Assembly (NCBI GenBank): GCA_963677085.2
Contig: CAXXFH010000004.1
Coordinates: 3,348,001 to 3,412,000 of the forward strand
Length of the DNA stretch: 64,000 nucleotides
Direction of reading: 5' to 3'
Source of the DNA: G963677085 sp963677085
GTDB taxonomy: Bacteria > Planctomycetota > Planctomycetia > Pirellulales > Thermoguttaceae
Part shown: positions 24,987 to 31,874 of the stretch, one piece after another
Numbering within the stretch: position 1 is the stretch's first letter
Layout: every line of letters starts with the position of its first letter
The notes under the pieces: generated by a model
Seen by the model: only the letters and a program-made list of their open reading frames with translations
What the model was told of the DNA's origin: nothing
The model's database searches: none
Position numbers and translations under genes: made by a program

Positions 24987-26597
24987 ATGACAAAAAACGC
25001 ATCTCTTAGCTGCTTGGCAGGCATTGCCGTGGTGTGGATGTGCATCCTGAGTTCGCAGCCCGCGATGGGTGAGGTGATTGCCCATTGGTCGTTTGATACC
25101 GACTTCAGCGACTCCTCGGGAAACGGCAACGACGGCACGGCCAAAAACGGGGCGTCGACCTCCACGGCCGAGTCGAAATTCGGTGGCAGAGCACTCTACC
25201 TCGACGCCTACAACACCGAGGGCACCAACAACCAACAGCACGTCCAAGTTCCTAACCCGCAGATTCAAACCAGCAGTTTTACGATTGCCGCCTGGGTGCG
25301 ACCTGAGACGTTGGAACGAGACTGGACCGACATTTTTGGGTATTGGAAACGCAATGATACGATTGGCGACAATTATCCTTTCGCATTTGCCCTCCGCGAT
25401 ACAAATAGGGTCTACGTGCACATGCGCCCCGAGTTCGATGGCTTGGGAAGCTCCCAGGAGTATTCCCTGCTGAACACCTGGAACCACGTGGCCGTCACGT
25501 TCGATCGCGATGCCAAGACGATGCAACTCTATGTCAATGGCGAGCTGGCTGCTTCCAAAGTGAGTACGGCCGAAAACGTCGACATGCAGGGTTCCGTCTC
25601 CGATTGGACCATCGGCCGCAAGGATGATTCGGGCACGCCGTACGACGGCTACATCGACGAGCTTTGGGTGTTCAACGAAGCCTTGTCGGCCGACCAGGTC
25701 GACCAATTGATGGAACTCAACGTCGTGCCCGAGCCGTCGACAGTGACGCTTCTGCTGCTGGGCAGTCTTGTTGGCCTGTTCGCATACAGGAGAAAACGGA
25801 TGAAAACACACCTTTTTCTGGCTTTCGTGAGCATGTTTCTGGTCGCCAGCGTCGCTCGTGCCGAGAGCATTGGTCTGAACGTCGGGGTACAAATGGGCAC
25901 GGAGGCCGTGGCGGGGCCGGCCGGCCTGCGGCAAGCCAACTGGAACGATGCGGTTGTCACGATCGTGGACGACGAAATCCAATGGACATCGGTCATCGAC
26001 AACGGTGGCAATGCTCTGGCCACAACGGCCGTTCTTTCGTTCACTAAAGCCAACGGCGATTATGGAACGACCCACGACACTCTGAATTCTTCAGGAGTGA
26101 ACGATAATCGCATGTTCAGTTCCTACGTCGATCTGTTCGGCGGTTCGGCTTCCTCGCCGAACGGAATCCTCACGGTCAGCAACATCCCCTACGCCCAGTA
26201 CGACGTGTACGTGTATCTCCAGCCTGACGATCCCGACCGCGTTGCCGGCACCGAAATCGGCGGGCGCATCGAATACATGCGAAAGCTGGCCGACGGCGCC
26301 GAACCGACCGACGGCGATGGTTATATTGAGTCGAACCACACCACGGCTCCTATCGACAACGCCGATGCGCTGAACATCCCCCAGGCACATTTCGCGAAGT
26401 TTGAGGGCCTGACCGATAGCACCCTGACGGCCAAGTTCTGGGGCGACCTTGCCAACGACAATACGCAAAGGTTTCGTATCTCGGGCATTCAGATCCAACA
26501 AGTCCCTGAACCTGCTGCGTTTACCTTGACGCTACTGGGTGTGCTCGGTTTGGCCCTCTGGAGATGGCAACGCCGACGCAACGAAATCGGGAAGTAG
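24987..26597 (+). CDS. Two PEP-CTERM proteins fused in one reading frame
   Basis: This 536-residue frame contains two complete secreted proteins. Residues 1-271 have a signal peptide, a LamG domain and a full PEP-CTERM signal (VPEPSTVTLLLLGSLVGLF, AYRRKR). With no stop codon the frame continues into MKTHLFLAFVSMFLVASVARA, a second signal peptide. A second domain of about 210 residues follows (SIGLNVGVQMG, QANWND), with another sorting signal (VPEPAAFTLTLLGVLG) at the end. The internal ATG at 25800 has AGGAG seven bases before it, so the second protein (25800-26597) may be made independently. The fusion may reflect loss of the first stop codon or a sequencing error. Confidence 0.85.
   Translation: MTKNASLSCLAGIAVVWMCILSSQPAMGEVIAHWSFDTDFSDSSGNGNDGTAKNGASTSTAESKFGGRALYLDAYNTEGTNNQQHVQVPNPQIQTSSFTIAAWVRPETLERDWTDIFGYWKRNDTIGDNYPFAFALRDTNRVYVHMRPEFDGLGSSQEYSLLNTWNHVAVTFDRDAKTMQLYVNGELAASKVSTAENVDMQGSVSDWTIGRKDDSGTPYDGYIDELWVFNEALSADQVDQLMELNVVPEPSTVTLLLLGSLVGLFAYRRKRMKTHLFLAFVSMFLVASVARAESIGLNVGVQMGTEAVAGPAGLRQANWNDAVVTIVDDEIQWTSVIDNGGNALATTAVLSFTKANGDYGTTHDTLNSSGVNDNRMFSSYVDLFGGSASSPNGILTVSNIPYAQYDVYVYLQPDDPDRVAGTEIGGRIEYMRKLADGAEPTDGDGYIESNHTTAPIDNADALNIPQAHFAKFEGLTDSTLTAKFWGDLANDNTQRFRISGIQIQQVPEPAAFTLTLLGVLGLALWRWQRRRNEIGK
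25788..25802 (+). promoter_or_regulatory. Internal ribosome-binding site and start within the fused gene
   Basis: AGGAG, seven bases before ATG at 25800, lies exactly where the first sorting signal ends and the second signal peptide begins. It would allow separate translation of a 265-residue protein. Confidence 0.65.
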
Positions 26598-26677
26598 AGA
26601 CCGTTCTCGAACGAACGACTGAATTATCCTCGTTTTTACCCATGACCTCTGGCAGGTAGTAGTAGGAAACCCTTACC

Positions 26678-27613
26678 ATGTCCCGGACATTACCGAAACG
26701 TTCGACCAACTCGCGACATTGGTGTTTTGTTTTAAGTATTGCGATGTTCATCGTGGTGGCATTCGTGAACGGGCCTGCCGTGGCCACGACTATCCCGTTG
26801 GGCAACCTCTTCGACGACGCCAACACGGAAACCCTGGCCAATGCGATCGCGTCGGACACGTTTCAGGCCAAGGCGGAAGACACCGATTTGGGCGTGGCCA
26901 AGGTGATCATGGGCGGTTTGAATGCGGATCAAGATATCACCGGTGCGGGAACCACGTTCAATCTCACCACGGCCGGCGGCGAAAGTGCCTATTGGAACTC
27001 GACGATGCCCAGCTTCTACAACGACGCTTTCTACAACGACAATGTCGCAGTCGCCGCTTGGGCCGGGATCCGCACCTCGGGCTCGGCAAGTCCTCTCCTG
27101 ACCGCCGACGTCAAAGTGGAAGAAGGTTTGGGCGTTCACGCCAACGGTTTGATTACTTTCGATCTGAGTGAGATCCGCACGGCCGGTGGGCTGGCTGCCG
27201 ATACGCCGTTTGTCTTTACCGCCAAGGCCGGTCAGAACGACGATCAGGCCACCAATGGCAGCATGAAAGCCGTGGCGATTCTTACCGACGCCTCAGGAAC
27301 CGTCACGGCCGGCTATGTCAATGCCCAGAGCCAGGCGGTCAATTTCGACAGCGGAACGGGTGTGTACTCGTTCGACGCAACGGGAATGCCGGGTAACGTC
27401 GGCAAAGGCGTATTCGCTGAGTTCAATGTTTTGATCTCCGGTGACACCAAATATCTGACTCTGGCAATGACTGGTGGCGGCGATGGCATTAGCTCGGACC
27501 ACGGCGCGTTTTCCGACGCCCAACTCACCGTCGTGCCCGAGCCGACCACCACCGCGATGACGCTGCTCGGCCTACTCGGGTTGGTCTTCTGGCAAGGGCG
27601 ACGGAAGCAATAA
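26678..27613 (+). CDS. Secreted NPCBM-like PEP-CTERM protein
   Basis: The 311-residue protein has a long N-region and signal peptide (hydrophobic about 16-32). The NPCBM-like domain begins at NLFDDANTETLANAIASDT and includes LGVHANGLITFDLSEIRTAGG and YLTLAMTGGGDGISSDHGAF. The sorting signal is VPEPTTTAMTLLGLLG with GRRKQ at the end. The domain aligns along its whole length with residues about 322-553 of the FecR protein four genes upstream. NPCBM modules are known as putative carbohydrate-binding domains; binding here is untested. Confidence 0.88.
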   Translation: MSRTLPKRSTNSRHWCFVLSIAMFIVVAFVNGPAVATTIPLGNLFDDANTETLANAIASDTFQAKAEDTDLGVAKVIMGGLNADQDITGAGTTFNLTTAGGESAYWNSTMPSFYNDAFYNDNVAVAAWAGIRTSGSASPLLTADVKVEEGLGVHANGLITFDLSEIRTAGGLAADTPFVFTAKAGQNDDQATNGSMKAVAILTDASGTVTAGYVNAQSQAVNFDSGTGVYSFDATGMPGNVGKGVFAEFNVLISGDTKYLTLAMTGGGDGISSDHGAFSDAQLTVVPEPTTTAMTLLGLLGLVFWQGRRKQ

Positions 27614-27664
27614 GTCGGCAAGTTGGCAATTGGAACGAGTGACGAACATTGGGAGTGTTTCCTC

Positions 27665-28435
27665 ATGCAGACATTTCTTCACACACTTGTCATCGGCGGC
27701 CTGTTGCTGATGCCGGCCGGTTGGGTATCGGCGGAAACCATTTTCGATTTGGCCGATGCCGTTGGCGGCGGCGACGGCAGCCTGCCAGGGACCGGCGGGA
27801 CGGGCGACCTCGCGGTTGTAGCCGGCATCTACACTTCGTACCCAGACAAACCATTCGTCGACGGGACCTTTGCACCGAATAACACGGCCGTGGCGGCGGT
27901 GATAGACGGTGCGGGAAACACGTACGACTTCGACAGTCAGACTTCGGAGGGTGTACATGCTACCTGGTACAATGGCCTGAATTTGGACATGGACCCATCG
28001 AGTGCCTCGGAGGTACCCGACTTCACCGGCGACCCGGACAACCACTCGTTGCTTTCCGCCCATGCCAATAAGGGAATCACCTTCGACCTGCAAGCGGTCC
28101 GCGACGCCACAGGTTTAACGCCGATCAGCTTCACCACCTGGGCCGGCGATTCGCGTCCCAAAGGTGGCGGCAACATCTGCTACTACGTGTTTGTCGATGG
28201 TGTGCTGAAGGCCAATCGAAACGGCATAACCAACGACGAGGATTTTCTCACCATCGGGTTGAGCGAAACCGATCGTTACCTCACTTTGGCCATCAGCGAC
28301 GCCAACGACGGCATCAACAGCGACCACGGCTATTTCGGCGATCCGTTCCTGCACTTGGTGCCCGAGCCGTCGTCGGCCGTGTTGACATTATTGGGATTGA
28401 TCGGGCTGTCCCTCTGGGGATGGCGACGGCGGTAA
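27665..28435 (+). CDS. Secreted NPCBM-like PEP-CTERM protein, tandem copy A
   Basis: The 256-residue product has the signal peptide MQTFLHTLVIGGLLLMPAG ending near VSAET. The domain motifs AHANKGITFDLQAVRDATG and YLTLAISDANDGINSDHG are followed by the sorting signal VPEPSSAVLTLLGLIG and WRRR. The ATG at 27665 is preceded by GGAG. The first 40 codons are almost identical to those of the next gene. The middle of copy A lacks about 25 residues present in copy B, between the DGTF and YDFD segments and around the YYNSWVNGS region. Confidence 0.88.
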   Translation: MQTFLHTLVIGGLLLMPAGWVSAETIFDLADAVGGGDGSLPGTGGTGDLAVVAGIYTSYPDKPFVDGTFAPNNTAVAAVIDGAGNTYDFDSQTSEGVHATWYNGLNLDMDPSSASEVPDFTGDPDNHSLLSAHANKGITFDLQAVRDATGLTPISFTTWAGDSRPKGGGNICYYVFVDGVLKANRNGITNDEDFLTIGLSETDRYLTLAISDANDGINSDHGYFGDPFLHLVPEPSSAVLTLLGLIGLSLWGWRRR

Positions 28436-28484
28436 TGAACCTTCCCTGAGTTTTTCGGGTTGCTTGTCAAATCGGGAGTTTTTT

Positions 28485-29330
28485 ATGCGAACATTTCTTC
28501 ACACACTTGTTATCGGCGGCCTGTTGCTGATACCGGCCGGTTGGGTATCGGCGGAAACCATTTTCGATTTGGCCGATGCGGTTGGCGGTGGCGACGGCAG
28601 CCTGCCAGGCACGGGCGGATCGGGTAGCCTTGACGCCACCGTTGGCTCCTACAAGACGTTTGCCGAAAACGCCTTCGTCGACGGTACTTTCGTGCCCAAC
28701 CACTCCACCGAGTATGCCCTCGATTATCCCGGGCAAACGCTTCCCGCGGCCGTGATCGACGGAGCTGGCCACACCTACGACTTCGATGCCCAAACCGCCG
28801 GCTCCACGCAAACCACCGGACCACGGCTGGTGTATTACAATTCCTGGGTCAACGGCTCGAATTTCGACGTCAATCCCGTCGACACGAATTACACGCCCGA
28901 TTTTCTCGGCGACCCGAATAACCACTCTCTGTTGGCTGGTCATGCCAACAAGGGAATCACCTTCGATCTGCAAGCGGTTCGCGACGCCACGGGCCTGACC
29001 CCGATCAACTTCACCACCTGGGCAGGTGACTCGCGGCCTAAAAGCAATGCTGGCACCATCTGCTACTACGTGTTTGTCGACGGTGTATTGAAGGCCAACC
29101 GCAATAACATCAAGGACGACGAGGATTATCTCGAAATCGCCCTGAGCGAAACGGACCGGTACTTGACGTTGGCCATCAGCGATGCCAACGACGGCATCGG
29201 TGCCGACCACGGCTATTTCGGCGATCCGTTCCTGCACATGGTGCCCGAGCCGTCGTCGGCCGTATTACTTGCCCTGGGCGTGGTGATGCTGCCGTGGATT
29301 GGCTGCCGGATGCGCCGGCGTGGTGCGTGA
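28485..29330 (+). CDS. Secreted NPCBM-like PEP-CTERM protein, tandem copy B
   Basis: The 281-residue paralogue of copy A has the same leader (MRTFLHTLVIGGLLLIPAG) and motifs (GHANKGITFDLQAVRDATG, YLTLAISDANDGIGADHG). The sorting signal is VPEPSSAVLLALGVVML, but its basic tail differs (CRMRRRGA). GGGAG lies 7-8 bases before the ATG. The near identity of the 5' ends points to a recent duplication followed by divergence of the ligand-facing middle and the C-terminus. Confidence 0.88.
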   Translation: MRTFLHTLVIGGLLLIPAGWVSAETIFDLADAVGGGDGSLPGTGGSGSLDATVGSYKTFAENAFVDGTFVPNHSTEYALDYPGQTLPAAVIDGAGHTYDFDAQTAGSTQTTGPRLVYYNSWVNGSNFDVNPVDTNYTPDFLGDPNNHSLLAGHANKGITFDLQAVRDATGLTPINFTTWAGDSRPKSNAGTICYYVFVDGVLKANRNNIKDDEDYLEIALSETDRYLTLAISDANDGIGADHGYFGDPFLHMVPEPSSAVLLALGVVMLPWIGCRMRRRGA

Positions 29331-29370
29331 GCAGAGCGTCTAACTCATCCCAACTGGTTTTCGCGAAATC

Positions 29371-29394
29371 GTTCCCAAGCTGGAGTTTGGGAAC
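29371..29394. repeat. Hairpin before the DUF1559 gene
   Basis: GTTCCCAAGCT and its near-complement TTTGGGAAC enclose a four-base loop. It is the same family as 24055-24086, so this hairpin type brackets the PEP-CTERM gene series. Confidence 0.65.
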
Positions 29395-29435
29395 CAGTAA
29401 AGTGGTCTACTTGCCGATTTCAATGGGGACTGTAA

Positions 29436-30422
29436 ATGATTCACCGCCGGACTGAAGGGTTTACCTTGGTCGAACTCCTGGTGGTCATCGCCATCATCGG
29501 GATTCTTATCGGCCTGCTGCTGCCGGCCGTGCAGTCGGCGCGGGAGTCGGCCCGGCGGTTGCAGTGCTCGAATCACCTCAAGCAACTCGCGTTAGCCGCC
29601 TTGACACACGAGTCGTCCCAAGGCCATTTTCCGGCCGGCGGTTGGGGTTACGCCTGGGTCGGCGATCCCGACCGGGGTTTCGGCGCGGAACAGCCCGGCG
29701 GTTGGGCCTACAACTGCCTGCCCTTCCTCGAACAACAGTCAATTCACGACATCGGCCGCGGCGAGACGTTTGCCAATAAGAAGACGCTCAACCGCCAGAT
29801 GATCGCCACGGCTGTCAGTACGTTCAACTGCCCGACACGCCGGTCCGGCACGTTCGCTCAGGACACTGATTCTTGGAGCCTCAGCGCGTGTAACGTCGAA
29901 AACCTCACCACCGTGGACAAGGTCGCCCGAAGCGACTATGCGGGCAACGGCGGCATCCACGACAGTGTTCCTCACGGTGGCGGGCCGAGCACGCTCGAGG
30001 CCGGGGCGGCCTTGGAAGTGAACGACGACTACGACGGCATCTTTTCGCAGTGCAGTACCACGCGGATCGCCGACATCCGTGACGGCACGAGCAACACGAT
30101 CTTGATCGGCGAAAAGAACGTCCGCTCGACGAATTACACCGACGGCGGTGACCCGGGCGACAATGAAAACCTTTACTGCGGTGTCGACAACGATACGCAC
30201 CGCATCGCCTACTACAACTCGGCCGAACCTAGTAAGAGCCTCACCCTGAAAAGAGACCATCCCGACACGGCCAACGCCAACATCTTCGGCAGCGCCCACA
30301 CGGCCGGGGCCAATTTCGCCTTCTGCGACGGCTCGATCCGCATGATCAACTACACGATCGACGCCCTACTGTTCTCCCACCTCATCAACCGCTGCGACGG
30401 TCAGGTTGTCCAGTTGCCGTAA
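29436..30422 (+). CDS. DUF1559 pseudopilin-like protein
   Basis: The 328-residue protein has a type IV prepilin leader and helix, GFTLVELLVVIAIIGILIGL at about residues 8-27, with cleavage expected after Gly8. The planctomycete DUF1559 body follows, with the C-terminal H-X9-DG signature in AHTAGANFAFCDGS. Planctomycetes carry many such proteins and their function is largely unknown; a pseudopilus or surface role is assumed from the N-terminus. It closes the sigma/FecR/PEP-CTERM series and is in the same direction. Confidence 0.93.
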   Translation: MIHRRTEGFTLVELLVVIAIIGILIGLLLPAVQSARESARRLQCSNHLKQLALAALTHESSQGHFPAGGWGYAWVGDPDRGFGAEQPGGWAYNCLPFLEQQSIHDIGRGETFANKKTLNRQMIATAVSTFNCPTRRSGTFAQDTDSWSLSACNVENLTTVDKVARSDYAGNGGIHDSVPHGGGPSTLEAGAALEVNDDYDGIFSQCSTTRIADIRDGTSNTILIGEKNVRSTNYTDGGDPGDNENLYCGVDNDTHRIAYYNSAEPSKSLTLKRDHPDTANANIFGSAHTAGANFAFCDGSIRMINYTIDALLFSHLINRCDGQVVQLP

Positions 30423-30563
30423 CCAGCGGCCACTTTCTTCCGCTGGCTTCAATGCCGCAGCGCGCGAACGAAGCAGCCCGCATTTGCTGGCCGTGCCTGC
30501 ATCTCGTATACTGAGCAAGGCGCCCGCAACCGGGGGGCTAGTGCTTTGTTGACTCTTAAGCTA

Positions 30564-31723
30564 GTACGTCATCCAGCAAGTTTCTTCCGGTATAGTTCCG
30601 GGAACACTCGGCGGGCGTCGTTGTTATTGAAGGTCCAGTCGATTATGGCTTTGCGGCGATTTCGGTCGCGGGCCCAAGTCGCCGCATGACGTTGAACTTC
30701 TTCGATTGTAGGAATCCGTCGCCCGAGGCATTGCTTGGTCAACACGGAGATTTCAATTTCTGCCATGTTCAGCCAACTGGCGTGCTTGGGTGTGTAGTGC
30801 CATACGATGCGTCGCAGAGATTGCTTCGCTTTCGTAGCGTCAAACGTTTCGATGAGGGACTTTTCGTTGTGCGTGTTGAGGTTGTCGAGAACCAAATGAA
30901 TCCGACGAGCCTTGGGATAACGCTGAAGCAGATCACGCACGAATCGTGCGAAATCGGCCCGTTTGCGATGACGCCGAGCCTGGACGAAGCGTTTGCCACC
31001 TTTCGGCTCAACGGCGACAAAGATACTGCACGTGCCGCAACGACGATACTCGTAGTCCTGCTTAGCCGCCTTGCCTGGTACGGCAGGCTTGAAGGGACAC
31101 GTATCGTCCAGGAGTTGATACGGCTGCTCGTCCATGCAAATCAACGGTTCTCTCGGGTTGAACGCCTTTTCATACTGGTCGAGGACGTCCTCCATTCTGT
31201 CGCGAAACTCTTCGGTGAGTCTCGGAATGCACCATGTTTTTTTCGCCATGGCTTCATGTCGTGCTCTTTCAGCCACAACGCAACCTCGCTCTTGCTGATC
31301 GAATCGACGAAGCCTCGTTTCACGGCGTGCACGCAGAGTAGTTCCAGCGTCCAGCGGACGCGGCCCTCCGGCGGATCGCTGCAAGCCAACGCCACGACTT
31401 GCTGCTTCTGCCGTGGCGTAAACGTGGGCGGAGCACCGGATCGAGGGGCGTCGTACAACGCTTCCTCTAAACTCCCGGTACAGAACCGTTTACGCATACT
31501 GCGAACAGTTCGATCCGTGCAACCAACGTGTTCGGCAATCTCCTCATCCGTGAATCCTTCATCTGATTTCAGCAGAATCAAGGCACGCCGAACCACACGC
31601 ACGGATCGCGTGCCGGTATGCACCAACTCCTGCAAATGCTGTCGGGCCTCGTCCTTGAGGCGTACAATGTGTTCCTTCATGCCGGTGCTTATACCACCGG
31701 AAACAATTTCATGGAAGGCGTAC
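30564..31723 (-). mobile_element. IS630-family insertion sequence
   Basis: The 1160-base element is flanked by TA dinucleotides (30562-30563 and 31724-31725), the expected IS630 target duplication. The ends are imperfect inverted repeats of about 30 bases beginning GTACG and including TTTCTTCCGGT / TTGTTTCCGGT. It holds two overlapping transposase frames on the minus strand. The insertion lies inside a CTAGTGC repeat, so it harmed no gene. Confidence 0.87.
30569..31680 (-). CDS. IS630-family transposase, two frames joined by a -1 frameshift
   Basis: Frame A (31680-31141) carries the DNA-binding half, with the helix-turn-helix FTDEEIAEHVGCTDRTVRSM. Frame B (ending at 30569) carries the catalytic half, with Asp in LICMDEQPYQ, Asp in LVLDNLNTH and Glu in ASWLNMAEIE. 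The overlap has the run CGAAAAAAAC near 31243-31252; in frame A it reads CGA AAA AAA, a perfect A-AAA-AAA slippery heptamer. A -1 shift there gives KPWRKK then TWCIPRL and a continuous protein of about 370 residues. IS630 relatives are known to use such frameshifts; here it is inferred. Confidence 0.87.
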
Positions 31724-31874
31724 TAGTGGGTTGTGGGTGCCATGTCCACGCTCGCGTGGACATGCTGAAATCCCGTGGAACATGCCCACGCAAGCGTGGG
31801 CATGGCACCCCATTGTTTAGATTTGACAAAGCAATAGTGGTCCTGCTGCTGCTCTGAACGGAAAGGACGATGCG

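Larger units (their letters stand above)
30538..31837. repeat. CTAGTGC MITE-like element, copy 3, split by an IS630 element
   Basis: The left part is 30538-30563 (CTAGTGCTTTGTTGACTC) and the right part is 31724-31837. The right part contains GGGTGCCATGTCCACGC and GCGTGGGCATGGCACCC and ends GACAAAGCAATAG. Joining the two parts restores an element of about 140 bases, like 18974-19109. Confidence 0.75.
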
